Origin: Aulosira sp. FACHB-615
Lineage (GTDB): Bacteria; Cyanobacteriota; Cyanobacteriia; Cyanobacteriales; Nostocaceae
Direction of reading: 5' to 3'
DNA: 64,000 nucleotides
NCBI RefSeq assembly: GCF_014698045.1
Contig: NZ_JACJSE010000015.1
Span: 82,263-146,262, forward strand
Shown here piece by piece: positions 8,800 through 19,540 of the stretch. Each line of letters starts with the position of its first letter. Within the stretch, counting starts at the first letter, position 1. The translations under genes were made by a program, and so were the position numbers. The notes below the pieces were generated by a model. The model saw only the letters and a list, made by a program, of their open reading frames with translations, was not told where the DNA came from and did no database searches.

Positions 8800-9676
8800 C
8801 GGTTTTTATCTCCAGAATTTAAGTCTTAACCCGCGTTTTGTGTTTTTAGATAGACGCAATTACGGTTACTCATTTTCCGCAGGTAAGACAAATCATCTAT
8901 CCTTGTTGACTTCAGAAGAAAACTCAGCTATTTGCAATGGAGATTTGTGCTTTAATCTGCATTGCGGAAATCCTCTGACTTAAAAGTGCTGAATGCTGAG
9001 TACTGAGTGCTGAGTAAAAATCCTAGTACTTAGTGATATAAAACTTGTCGAGTCCATAGCCTGTAGTACCTTTTCTATGCAAGGCTTCGGAACTTCATCA
9101 ATACTTCCAGCAATTGGCTGAATGGATATGGCTCATAATTTTTACCTCTTCTTAGATTCAGAGCATTGATCAGCAGCGTTGCTAAACACACGTTAACAAC
9201 AAAATCAAGTATCAGCAATATTTTTTAATAAGAATTTCTTAACGCTTTGTAACCAAGATGATATATATATCAAATATTTCGGGAAATAAGTTTTTATGAA
9301 CCATACTAGATAAATGTCATTCTTTGGTGACATTTAGTGATAAATTCCCTAGAGTCAAGAAAATATATCACCAATTGTTAGCAAGATAGAAGAAGCTGAT
9401 ATGGGTAAACAGACATAATAAAGACACAAAAAAGTCATATACTAGAAAATAGGAGATAAGCTCAAAAGTCTCTTGGTATAAGTGTTTGATGATAAATCTT
9501 ATCTTAATTTAGCTGGCAATGGCTATAAAATTTATTATCCCTGCCCGATAGAATAAAACAGGGATCAATGATTTCATACAAGGGATCTTTTAATTAATAA
9601 ATAATTTGATAAAGCTGTGTATGCTTACTGAATTTAGTCCAGAAATAGCCGAAGACCAAGAGCAACCCACCATGAA
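8800..9676. other. Intergenic region, 877 bp
   Basis: No gene is supported here. It contains a stem-loop at 8934-8965 (12-bp arms with one mismatch, 8-base loop) and a 7-bp tandem repeat at 8986-9016. The rest is AT-rich. Upstream promoter sequences for the leftward SDR gene should lie at its left end. Confidence 0.5.
8986..9016. repeat. 7-bp tandem repeat (GTGCTGA)
   Basis: Four heptamers (GTGCTGA, ATGCTGA, GTACTGA, GTGCTGA) in a row, the same family as 32321-32419 and, inverted, 1186-1209. Confidence 0.8.
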
Positions 9677-10210
9677 TTAAAACCGCAGAAAATACATTAA
9701 TTGCGCGATCGCTTCGGCAGGTAACTGCAATCGTTGTTGAAAATCAGCGATATTACGATATAGTCCATGAGCTTGGCGATTTTCCACTACTGCTTGAGCA
9801 AGGGACAAATCAATCAATGGCGTTTGCGCCAACATCTCGACTGTAGCAGTGTTGGGATTCACTAAATGATTTGTATGCACCAGAGACTCATTGTCGTAGT
9901 AAACAAAGTGCAGCAGTGGTTCTAATGGCTTGAGACGCTGCACTGGTAAACTCAAAGCGGCGGCAATATCTTCGATACAGTAAAATTTAACCCCAGAACG
10001 AGAAAGTTCGACAAGCGATCGCGCTTGGTGAATCGACAAACCCGGTAAGCGCAACCAATCATCCACTGTCGCTTGATTCACATCAATCCGAATACCCAAT
10101 TGCGCCGCTATTTGAATTTCTTCACCAGACTGCAACCGATAGTAAGGATCATTCAGCAATTTGGCGCGGAGTTTTTGTAACTTAAAGTTTAAAGGTAGCC
10201 AGTTGTGCAT
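9677..10210 (-). CDS. Helix-hairpin-helix (ComEA-like) protein
   Basis: A 177-residue protein with two helix-hairpin-helix-type modules: IDVNQATVDDWLRLPGLS (about residues 37-54) and VNPNTATVEMLAQTPLI (about 117-133). This is the layout of the ComEA/T2SK-like HhH superfamily, which binds DNA or mediates protein contacts. There is no signal peptide, unlike true ComEA, so a DNA-uptake role is not supported. It lies 55 bp downstream of the TM2 gene on the same strand, with a 7-bp repeat array between them. Confidence 0.7.
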   Translation of the reverse strand: MHNWLPLNFKLQKLRAKLLNDPYYRLQSGEEIQIAAQLGIRIDVNQATVDDWLRLPGLSIHQARSLVELSRSGVKFYCIEDIAAALSLPVQRLKPLEPLLHFVYYDNESLVHTNHLVNPNTATVEMLAQTPLIDLSLAQAVVENRQAHGLYRNIADFQQRLQLPAEAIAQLMYFLRF

Positions 10211-10227
10211 TATCTTTGCTTGTATGG

Positions 10228-10258
10228 CAGGTGACAGGTTACAGGTGACAGGTTACAG
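10228..10258. repeat. 7-bp tandem repeat (CAGGTGA/CAGGTTA)
   Basis: Four alternating heptamers CAGGTGA and CAGGTTA. This is close to the reverse complement of the CCTGTCA/CCTATCA array at 32434-32506. Confidence 0.8.
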
Positions 10259-10265
10259 TGCTATA

Positions 10266-10640
10266 TCAAGAAATTTGGTCGAGTAGCTGGCGGCGTTTTT
10301 GCTCAAATTCATATTCTGAAATTAGACCATCTTGACGCAGTGCATCAAGTTCGCGCAAAGCATTCGCCACCGTTTCTACCTGATTACTGGCTGATTGAGA
10401 AAACTTAACAGCCGACTTACCCTGATTAAAATTCCGGTCAAAAGCTTCCTCATCTAAGGCTAAATACCACACACCTTCAATTGCACTAGCCACCTTGGGG
10501 ATTGGTGTCCAAGAAAGCAGCACATATAAAATCCCCCACAACGGCTGACCTAAATAGAACTTGTGTAATCCTGAGACGGTGAGCGTACCAGAAAAAGCGA
10601 GAATAGCAGCGATACTGCGGCTTTTGCGTTTTACCAACAT
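10266..10640 (-). CDS. TM2 domain protein with SHOCT-like tail
   Basis: A 124-residue protein. Residues 8-50 hold two hydrophobic helices with a TM2-type signature (SGLHKFYLGQPLWGILYVLL). The C-terminal 30 residues (ALRELDALRQDGLISEYEF, then EQKRRQLL) match the short SHOCT oligomerisation motif. It is a small inner-membrane protein of unknown role. The same-strand neighbour downstream is the helix-hairpin-helix gene, and the two may be co-transcribed. Confidence 0.75.
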   Translation of the reverse strand: MLVKRKSRSIAAILAFSGTLTVSGLHKFYLGQPLWGILYVLLSWTPIPKVASAIEGVWYLALDEEAFDRNFNQGKSAVKFSQSASNQVETVANALRELDALRQDGLISEYEFEQKRRQLLDQIS

Positions 10641-10797
10641 ATTTATTATAAAGTTACCACTATCACAGTTAGGTCAATTAAACAGCGATCGTAGCAAAAT
10701 ACCTACATAAATTCAGTATCATATCGTCTTTAGAGATAGCCCAAATCCAGCCCTATCCTGATGCTATATTAAAATATTTCCAGCAAAGTCAGGCTAT

Positions 10798-10875
10798 ATG
10801 GGTGTTGAGGGTGAGATTCCAGGCGATCGTAAAGCTGTATTTCAGCCAGAATTTTTAGAAGACTTGGAATACTAA
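10798..10875 (+). pseudogene. Possible remnant of a Txe/YoeB-type toxin gene
   Basis: A 25-codon frame ends RKAVFQPEFLEDLEY and then stops. The last 15 residues resemble the N-terminus of Txe/YoeB toxins (FxPxFLEDLxYW), and translation breaks exactly where the family continues with a Trp. No antitoxin frame is recognisable upstream. It is tentatively a decayed toxin gene at the edge of the restriction-modification locus; a chance match is possible because the stretch is short. Confidence 0.3.
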
Positions 10876-10917
10876 AAACGATAACAGTAACGATATTGAA
10901 ATAGCCTGTTAAACACT

Positions 10918-13386
10918 TTAGCTTTCATACGGGCCAAGAAATCTTTCCCCATTAAAATGAATCATGTGATCAGGTTGATCTGCTATCCACACTTCTGTTT
11001 CCCAAGAAATCTCAGCTAGATAACGAGTCATTTCTTGGCGACTGGGAAAGGCAGTTACAAACACTAATCCTTTACGGCTAGACTGAAACAGTTGCTTTAA
11101 TTCATTGCGACGTTTCAAGTTTACTGGGCCATGACTTGTCACAGCCTCTATTAATATCAGCCAGTCTTGTTGTTTATGGTAAACTACAACATCTGGCATT
11201 TTACCGTGAGTGTCTATCTCAATTCCCAGTTCTCGGAATTTTTGAGTTTCATTGATAATAAACTTATCTCCAGCATCACCTACATAAATCACAAAACCTC
11301 CTGGTGTAAATTTGGGACAGAAACTTTCTAAAATGTCCTTGATTAATATGTTCTGTCCACCTGATGAAAGCTGAATAGCTTGACCATTAGGTAGCGTTAC
11401 AGGAATTATTGGTCGATTTCGCTTTCTGTCCTGCAATAAATTTGTCACTGAAATAGCATAATTGTGACGAGCTTCTTCCCATTGTTCAGAACCATAGGAT
11501 TTAATCAGCGACAATGCCTGTTGATGAAGTTGATAACACCATTTTGGGCTGTTAATTGGTCGCTCCGGTTGATCAGAATTCTCCACAACTATCCTCATCT
11601 GCACAAACTGGTGCATTGTCTGTCGTCGCACTGTTTCGCGTGTATTCGGTGCATATTGTTTACCGTAGTGATCACGAAACCAATCCATCATTTCTGTGAT
11701 TCTGCGTCTTGGTGCTGTGGCTTGATACCAAGGTGTTTCCGGGCGAATGTCTGCTAAAGCTAGTAAACACAATGCAGATCGTTCATTCTGTTGAGCTTTA
11801 GGAGCAGAAATAGCTTTGAGAATTGCTAACGCCTCCTCAATTCGTTTACTCGCCTGAATTGCATTTATAGCTTCGCTCATAATCGACAAAGTTTGATGTA
11901 CAACTTGATCAAGTTGCTCCTGATCTAAGTGAGAATCACCAATTTGGCTTCCTAATCGAATTAAATCATCTTTGCTGGGGTATTTAAGTTGACGCAAATC
12001 TGTGGCGTTAACTTGTGTGTGTCCACTAAATTGGCGGAAGTAACTATCTAATAAAGTTGAATTGAGAAATGCTGTTAAACCTCGTGCTAAATCGGGGTTC
12101 ATTCCTTGGCCTTGAGCATGGTAGTAATTTAAGTGGTTTTCTATACCAATTACAGGGGAATCGCCAGGAGAATACACAGCAGCCACAACACGACGTTTTT
12201 CTTCCTTAGCAGAAAACCGCTTGGTGAAAACATACCAACCTGAAGGGACTAACCATTTTGCTGTTTCTGAGTTTTGTGTAATAGCGATCGCTTTACGGGG
12301 ATTACTAGGAGGAAAACATACTTTCCCTGCCTTGATCGCTTCTGGATAAATCAATGGCACACTGTTATCATCCCAGCAAGTTCTCAACGCTGATTTGAGC
12401 CGAAAATCCACAACTGGCCCCGTTGAAACTTCTAAACCAAGGTCATCTAAAGTAGATGAAAATCGATTCATTTGCGCTCTCAAATAATCTTCAAGAGAGT
12501 TGGTCACAATATGAATAAAACTTTCAGAATCATGAGGATCAACAACTTGGCTATAAGGAACATATCTTAATTCTGAAAATTCATCTAATTTATTTTCAAC
12601 ATTTTTAGCAATTTCAACGTAATCCGGAAGAATTTTAGTTTTATTTGCATGAAAAATAATATTTTCTTGTAATACCTTATCTTCTATAAAAGCTGCTGAA
12701 CGACTTTCAAAAATATGAATGTTTGAAATTACCATATTTTGCAGAAAAGCTTGCCGAAAAGGTCTAAAATAAAGACCATTGCAAAAACTCCTAGGTGTAA
12801 TTGCAACTATTTCTCCATTGTCAGACAAATTTAAAACAGTTAGCCAAACAAATGCGCTATATAAATTTACAGTTTCTATTCCTAATTTTGACAAGATTTT
12901 TCTTTCTATTGATTGGCTATTAATTTTTTTATAAGGTGGGTTAAGAATTGCATGGGTAAAGATATTAGATAACTGATTAAAAAGTGGTAAATCTATTTCA
13001 CTAATATCCTGAATAAAACTTTTTTGATATAAGCAATAATTTGCTGTAATTCCGATTTTTTCTAAAGCGATACAACACTCTGTCAGGCATTGTCTCAAAG
13101 CTGGTATAAAAACTGATTCAATTTCATAAGCTGTGAGCAAACAACTTTCGACATTATGAGGATTTGCTAATAGTTGTTCGACAAATGCAGCAGTTAACGC
13201 ACCAACTCCAGCCCCCGGATCTAAAAGACTAATATGACCAGATAAATTGCTGAATTGTCTCGCCATCAACCGAGCAACTGAGGCGGGAGTAAAAAACTGT
13301 CCCAATTCACTGCGCTGCTTTAAATTCAGTTTTGAGGACAAATGAACCCTATTAATATCAGTGGAGTCTGTGAGGAATGTCGTCAT
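10918..13386 (-). CDS. Fused adenine methyltransferase and BsuBI/PstI-type restriction endonuclease
   Basis: A single 822-residue chain. The N-terminal part is an N6-adenine methyltransferase: LGQFFTPASVARLM (28-41), SAM motif LDPGAGVG (55-62) and catalytic NPPY (149-152). Residues about 520-822 match BsuBI/PstI restriction endonucleases, including a PD-(D/E)XK-like core around PD731-732 and IEAVTSHGP (746-754). In BsuBI and PstI the two activities are separate proteins recognising CTGCAG; here they are one polypeptide, as in type IIG/IIC enzymes. CTGCAG is therefore the likely site (inference). The Rpn nuclease gene 114 bp upstream (13501-14406) is on the same strand and may belong to the same accessory block. 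Confidence 0.85.
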   Translation of the reverse strand: MTTFLTDSTDINRVHLSSKLNLKQRSELGQFFTPASVARLMARQFSNLSGHISLLDPGAGVGALTAAFVEQLLANPHNVESCLLTAYEIESVFIPALRQCLTECCIALEKIGITANYCLYQKSFIQDISEIDLPLFNQLSNIFTHAILNPPYKKINSQSIERKILSKLGIETVNLYSAFVWLTVLNLSDNGEIVAITPRSFCNGLYFRPFRQAFLQNMVISNIHIFESRSAAFIEDKVLQENIIFHANKTKILPDYVEIAKNVENKLDEFSELRYVPYSQVVDPHDSESFIHIVTNSLEDYLRAQMNRFSSTLDDLGLEVSTGPVVDFRLKSALRTCWDDNSVPLIYPEAIKAGKVCFPPSNPRKAIAITQNSETAKWLVPSGWYVFTKRFSAKEEKRRVVAAVYSPGDSPVIGIENHLNYYHAQGQGMNPDLARGLTAFLNSTLLDSYFRQFSGHTQVNATDLRQLKYPSKDDLIRLGSQIGDSHLDQEQLDQVVHQTLSIMSEAINAIQASKRIEEALAILKAISAPKAQQNERSALCLLALADIRPETPWYQATAPRRRITEMMDWFRDHYGKQYAPNTRETVRRQTMHQFVQMRIVVENSDQPERPINSPKWCYQLHQQALSLIKSYGSEQWEEARHNYAISVTNLLQDRKRNRPIIPVTLPNGQAIQLSSGGQNILIKDILESFCPKFTPGGFVIYVGDAGDKFIINETQKFRELGIEIDTHGKMPDVVVYHKQQDWLILIEAVTSHGPVNLKRRNELKQLFQSSRKGLVFVTAFPSRQEMTRYLAEISWETEVWIADQPDHMIHFNGERFLGPYES

Positions 13387-13500
13387 TTTGATGTGAAAAA
13401 ATTAGCCTGCGAACTTCGTCCCACAAATGAAACAACAATCAGTATTTTTTTGACTGGTGATGCACTTTCAGTTAGAAACTCTTTTTGGATAGAGTTATGT

Positions 13501-14406
13501 CTAACTTTCATCGTTACTCAGTCTTTGCAACAATTCCTCACGCGATAAATTACTCAAAGAAAGAAGTAACTGAGTCCGTTCTGAAACCGGAATTTGGGCA
13601 ATCTTTCCTACCAAAATAGATAATTCAGCATCTAAAGTACCAAATCGTGCTTCTAGAAGAGAAGCTATCAACGAAAGTTGACCCTCTTGCTTTCCTTCTT
13701 GCTTCCAATCTTCCTGTTGTTGTAAATAAGCTGGTGATAAGTTCATAATCACTTCCTGTTCTTCTCTAGTTAAATTATCTCTCAACTCTAAGTTTTTACG
13801 CCAGTCTGCTAAAATTTCTAACAAATTCTCTCTAAAAGGGTTCTGTTCTGGCAATTCTGTTAACTCTTCTACTGCTCTTTTTTGTGTTCCTCCTTTCCCC
13901 AAAACCCTCAACCATAAGGTATCTGCATTTTCTGGTAATTGATGAATAACAACTATTGCTGTTTTCAGAATATTCGGCAGAAAATAAACACCTTTCACCC
14001 AATTTTCTAAAATCTCAGTCGCACCTAATCCGGCAATCATCCGAGATGAAAACGTTGGTGTTAAAATCCATAAAATTGGTAACTCTGATTCAACAATATT
14101 TCTGTTTTCTCGTTTCGCTTTCCTGACTACATCACCATGAACAGCATATAATTTTAGTAAACAACTACGAATTTCTATTTCAGATGGTGGATTGCGAAAA
14201 GGTTCAAATAAACACTGAGTTGTTGCCATTTTTCCTAATAAACCCAAAGGTAAATTGTTTTTGGGTGGAGGAGAAAACGGCTCAAACCAAACATCAATTT
14301 CTTGAACTTCACTTTTAACTTTTTCGCTATTTTTAATCGTTCCTAGACCTGTTAATAACTCTTCTAAATATTCTTTAGCAAATTGGTCATGAACTTGACG
14401 AGTCAT
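13501..14406 (-). CDS. Rpn family PD-(D/E)XK nuclease with DUF4351
   Basis: A 301-residue protein with the layout of cyanobacterial Rpn-type recombination-promoting nuclease or putative transposase proteins. An N-terminal nuclease-like region (EIDVWFEPF near residue 37) is followed by a helical middle with WLRVLGKGGTQKRAVEEL, and the last 60 residues are DUF4351 (SLIASLLEARFGTLDAELS). Such proteins are encoded in many copies in filamentous cyanobacteria. The interrupted gene at 42782-43736 is of the same general family. The protein is probably a DNA endonuclease; its biological role is not established. Confidence 0.75.
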   Translation of the reverse strand: MTRQVHDQFAKEYLEELLTGLGTIKNSEKVKSEVQEIDVWFEPFSPPPKNNLPLGLLGKMATTQCLFEPFRNPPSEIEIRSCLLKLYAVHGDVVRKAKRENRNIVESELPILWILTPTFSSRMIAGLGATEILENWVKGVYFLPNILKTAIVVIHQLPENADTLWLRVLGKGGTQKRAVEELTELPEQNPFRENLLEILADWRKNLELRDNLTREEQEVIMNLSPAYLQQQEDWKQEGKQEGQLSLIASLLEARFGTLDAELSILVGKIAQIPVSERTQLLLSLSNLSREELLQRLSNDES

Positions 14407-14551
14407 TTAAGTAAATAATATTTTTATATCAAGTATGTAGTTCTAAAAGCGATCGCGTGGCAACTACAATAAATTCTGGATGTGGGCTTGAAACCCTTGG
14501 AAAACATCGTTACTAGGTTCAACCCAATAACGATGTTTCACGAAAATTATC

Positions 14552-16024
<1,473 letters not shown>

Positions 16025-16284
16025 GGATGTAGATTGTACCATTTTGCTTACGGTTGAGGACAAGGAGGTTAACAATTTATGAGGTGTGGGGGAGTGCGAT
16101 CGCTATTTCTGTTATTACTTTATGAATATGCTGTGGTGTGATTGAGGCGGTATAACTCACTGTTAGATGTTTTGTGAGCCAACAATATTTTTTATCTCAC
16201 GCAAAGGCAAGGCAGCGCGTTGGGCGGGTTTCCCGACTTGAAGCGACTGCCGCGCAGAGGCGCAAAGAAGAGCGCGGAAGATGT

Positions 16285-16752
16285 CTATACATTAACAAAA
16301 ATAGATGGTGTGTAGTACTTTCTAATTAAGTTTCTAGCATTCTCACGACCGTCTCCTGTAAATAAGTTAAATACTACCTTTTCACTCTGAGAGTAAAGTT
16401 GCAATAACCCAAAATCTTTAACTCGTGAGTACAAAAAAGGAATACCAGCACGAGTCAACAAAGTCGCTTTTTTTAAATCACGTTCTCTTGCTTCAAGAGA
16501 GTCATGATATGAAGACTGAAACTCTACCACTAAACATGGTTTATAGTCTTTATCTGTAATGAGAGCATCTACATTGGAACTAAAGAAGAACCTTCTTAGC
16601 TCTAAATCAAGGTAGCCATTCATTTCACAGAATTGGCATAAACTAACTTGCGTATGAATTTTATAATTCTCATCAATGCAAGTTTGTAAAAACTCTAGCA
16701 TTCTTTCTTCGTAAGTATTTATAAGTCTTTTAATTCTTAAAGACATTAACAT
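16285..16752 (-). CDS. DUF2726-like putative nuclease
   Basis: A 155-residue protein. The core VDALITDKDYKPCLVVEFQ (about residues 60-78) followed by HDSLEARERDLKKATLL resembles DUF2726, a PD-(D/E)XK-like domain, with Asp at about 61, Glu at about 76 and Gln at about 78 as candidate active residues. The start overlaps the 3' end of the upstream gene by 7 bp, indicating translational coupling. Substrate and role are unknown; the pairing with an uncharacterised protein and the nearby nuclease genes suggest an accessory or defence function, which is only inference. Confidence 0.6.
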   Translation of the reverse strand: MLMSLRIKRLINTYEERMLEFLQTCIDENYKIHTQVSLCQFCEMNGYLDLELRRFFFSSNVDALITDKDYKPCLVVEFQSSYHDSLEARERDLKKATLLTRAGIPFLYSRVKDFGLLQLYSQSEKVVFNLFTGDGRENARNLIRKYYTPSIFVNV

Positions 16753-17462
16753 TGCTCCATTAAAATTTTTGCAAAGTAACCAATAAATTCTTTTAAAACT
16801 TCAGTTGAAGTTATATATACTTGCCAACTGTATGGGAATAACGAGTCATCATTCACCACAACATAAGAATCGCTACTTCCTAAACTGTTGACATCAAACT
16901 TTTCTGGGGAATCAATAATATTTTCTACTTTTATTTCAGGAAAATCACTATTTTCTCCAATATCTCCTAGATGATACTCAAGTTCATCACGCTTATTAAG
17001 TATCAAAGAACCTGTAGTTTCAGCAATTTCTAAAAGATTTGGATAGCGAGTTTGTATTGATTGCCAAAATATATTTTCTTTACTAGGCAAAATCCAAACT
17101 CTACCTAGAGTAGACCAATAAACATCATAGTGAGCATCATTCCCATAAAAATACTCTAGATTTAAAGTATCTCCTTCCAGAATATCCTTCGATATAGCAA
17201 CACATAAACCCTCTTTACGAGGCGTTATTATCAGTTGATAACGTTTAGCTCCTTTCTTGGGATTTTTAAATTTGTACCCAATATATTGAGATGTTCGATT
17301 CTCCTCAAACTTTTCATAGAAACCAAGTTGAGCAAGCATAGTAGTAGCCAAGGATAGTAAGTCCTCGCCACCTTGAATTACTTGGATGTTGGTTGATAGC
17401 AAGCGCGGAATGCCATCTTCTACCTCAAACCTTTGGATGACATCGTATATTATTTTTGACAT
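16746..17462 (-). CDS. Unknown protein coupled to DUF2726-like gene
   Basis: A 238-residue soluble protein with no family I recognise. It is acidic and rich in Glu, Asp, Ile and Tyr, with aromatic clusters such as YFYGNDAHYDVYWS (about residues 104-117), and no signal peptide or membrane segment. Its stop overlaps the start of the DUF2726-like gene by 7 bp, so the two proteins are made together. A conserved partner role (sensor, inhibitor or specificity factor) is possible but not demonstrated. Confidence 0.65.
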   Translation of the reverse strand: MSKIIYDVIQRFEVEDGIPRLLSTNIQVIQGGEDLLSLATTMLAQLGFYEKFEENRTSQYIGYKFKNPKKGAKRYQLIITPRKEGLCVAISKDILEGDTLNLEYFYGNDAHYDVYWSTLGRVWILPSKENIFWQSIQTRYPNLLEIAETTGSLILNKRDELEYHLGDIGENSDFPEIKVENIIDSPEKFDVNSLGSSDSYVVVNDDSLFPYSWQVYITSTEVLKEFIGYFAKILMEQC

Positions 17463-17635
17463 ACCTGGTTTTCAAAAATCTTGGGTAAGGTTCCTAGAAA
17501 TACTTTAACCCCAACTTCTAAAATTTCCAAGCATCTTAGTTAAGATTTTTAGATTTTGTTGTGAAACGCTAATTTTCCCAATGGCTTGTAGCCTTGGGAA
17601 ACTCAATCTATATGGATGCTGAAAGCGATCGCTCT

Positions 17636-18382
17636 CTACAATTGATCAGGGTCAATCCCCATTTGACGCAACTTTTCTGCCAAGCGTTCGGCTTTTTGCT
17701 GTTCTTGTTGTAACTGTAGTGTTAATTGTTGAGACTTTTCATCACTATTCAACAAAAGATTTCCTTCTGTATCCCACCAGCGCAACCAAGGCGCTGCCAT
17801 GTTTTTATATTGTCCTTGCCAAATCCCTAATTCCACACCCATCGGTGGAATAGAATAGTGACCTCTTTCATTTGCTGGCAGTAATTGATACTTGCCATCT
17901 ACTAAGTGATAGACTTCCACCGCAGCTTTGCTAAACTCATAAATCCCGTAAAATGGCACTCTAATTGCCTGCTCATACACCCAAAATTTACCAGTTAGGG
18001 GTGTTTTGTCCCGTTCTTCTGAACCATCACCAGAGACAAATTCTAGGACAATTAAGGGTGCGACGTATTCTTGCCACAAGACATAAGAACGGCGAAACTT
18101 ACCGTTTAACATTGGTGGTACATTTGGTACATAAAACCAATCTGGTGCTTCTGCGCCTTTTTCTGGTGGTTCTGTTAAACGCCAGTAAATACCGCTATCT
18201 TGACCAATGGCAAACTGCTGATCAGGATGTAGTTGCTGTAATACGTCTGTGATAGAGTCTGTGAGTAGGAGACTTTGAGGATGTTCTTGAAAGTTTTTCA
18301 CAAAGGTTCCGTCGGACTCTGGTAATTCAGTATGGTCGGGGAGATGGGTAATGCCTAGTTCAGAAGATTTAGCAAGGGTCAT
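17636..18382 (-). CDS. Uma2 family (DUF820) putative endonuclease
   Basis: A 248-residue protein of the Uma2 family. Residues 75-150 contain the characteristic APDWFYVPNVPP and IVLEFVSGDGSEERD stretches, which supply the PD-(D/E)XK-like Asp and Glu. The C-terminal 45 residues form a Gln/Glu-rich coiled coil (LTLQLQQEQQKAERLAEKLR). This family is extremely multiplied in filamentous cyanobacteria and its cellular role is unsettled. A second member is at 61413-62093. Confidence 0.82.
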   Translation of the reverse strand: MTLAKSSELGITHLPDHTELPESDGTFVKNFQEHPQSLLLTDSITDVLQQLHPDQQFAIGQDSGIYWRLTEPPEKGAEAPDWFYVPNVPPMLNGKFRRSYVLWQEYVAPLIVLEFVSGDGSEERDKTPLTGKFWVYEQAIRVPFYGIYEFSKAAVEVYHLVDGKYQLLPANERGHYSIPPMGVELGIWQGQYKNMAAPWLRWWDTEGNLLLNSDEKSQQLTLQLQQEQQKAERLAEKLRQMGIDPDQL

Positions 18383-18548
18383 AGAACTTTGGCGTATTTG
18401 AGTTGGAAATAATGAAACTGGTGGACTCGCTTACGTAATTATTTTATCTCGCGCATAGACGCAAAGTAATAATATGGAATCCCAAAGTTGTCAGTTATTG
18501 GAATTCCAAATTTATTATTGCTACTGAAAGCGATCGCACCTCGCCTTG

Positions 18549-19424
18549 CTAAACACCAGATATTTTCGGGCGATCGCCTTGTTGAAATCTCATCCAATCT
18601 TGTTTTAAAGCTGCTGGAGCCGGATTCTTGGCATCATAGACAACAATCACATTTGTTAGGGGTCTGCCAGCCGGGACTAAAATTTTATTGTTTGCTGCTA
18701 AAGCTTTGGAAGCACCACCATCTAAATTCATGGCTTCGTGACAGCCGATTGTTTTCATGGCTTGTGCTGTTTGCTGCAAACTTAAGCTACTGTCAAAATT
18801 CACCAAAAATAACTTTTTGCCGTCGGCGGGGAAACCAATGGCTGTACGTGCGCCTTTACCTAAAACATGAGGATCTTTAAATCCTTCTAGTCCTGGGTTG
18901 AGCCAAATTTGTCCCTGTCTTAACAATCGGGGGCCGCAGGTAAGAGAAAACCAATGTTGATGCCATTCTGGTTTACCATCCGCCCGTGCAGTAATCATTT
19001 CTGGTTGATTGCCAACTCGCAAACCCAAGGTAGTGCCGAAATTTTCCCATTGGCTGTATTTCAAAAATCTACCGCCTGCTACCATATTACCCATCACTGT
19101 TTTTTGGGCATTTTTGGCGAAAAAAGTGCCGTTGGCAATCACGGCTGCTCGATAACGAGATACGATTTTGCTAAATTCTTCATCTCCGCTACTTTTCTGC
19201 TGTGTATTAGCAAAAGTGGCATTCTTGGCTAAACCAATGGTGATGAAAGTTTGGGGGTCAGTCAGGTCAATAATTGTCTGATAAAAAGAAATGCCGTTTA
19301 TTTTGGCTTTTTTAATTTGGACGGTTTGAGCAGTCGCAGGTAGATCCCATGTCAATCCTTTGACTAAGGAAGCACCACCCAGGAACAAGAAAGAACGCCT
19401 ACAAATCTTAGAGTTCAGCATCAT
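18549..19424 (-). CDS. Exported phosphodiester glycosidase (NAGPA-like) family protein
   Basis: About 291 residues from the chosen start. The N-terminus CRRSFLFLGGASLVKGL looks like a signal peptide with a twin Arg, consistent with export. The body carries family signatures VIANGTFF (about 92-99) and NLDGGASKAL (about 250), the latter being the conserved motif of the DUF2233/phosphodiester glycosidase fold. The target glycan is unknown. I placed the start at the ATG pair 19419-19424 because earlier codons precede the signal peptide without adding conserved sequence. It is divergent from rluE. Confidence 0.75.
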   Translation of the reverse strand: MMLNSKICRRSFLFLGGASLVKGLTWDLPATAQTVQIKKAKINGISFYQTIIDLTDPQTFITIGLAKNATFANTQQKSSGDEEFSKIVSRYRAAVIANGTFFAKNAQKTVMGNMVAGGRFLKYSQWENFGTTLGLRVGNQPEMITARADGKPEWHQHWFSLTCGPRLLRQGQIWLNPGLEGFKDPHVLGKGARTAIGFPADGKKLFLVNFDSSLSLQQTAQAMKTIGCHEAMNLDGGASKALAANNKILVPAGRPLTNVIVVYDAKNPAPAALKQDWMRFQQGDRPKISGV

Positions 19425-19540
19425 CAACTCATCTTTATCTGTTTTTATTAAAATTCCCAAATTTTTGCATAATTTCACTTAATCAACCCTGTTAAGTCTA
19501 AATTGAGGCTTCTAGGAGTAGCAAAAATCTGTAATATCTA

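Noticed and set aside
9621..9680. Tiny plus-strand frame MLTEFSPEIAED
   Set aside because: Only 19 codons, and it runs into the end of the helix-hairpin-helix gene on the other strand.
13342..13548. Plus-strand frame with CEEC and other Cys residues
   Set aside because: It overlaps the start of the methyltransferase gene and the end of the Rpn gene on the opposite strand, and shows no family features.
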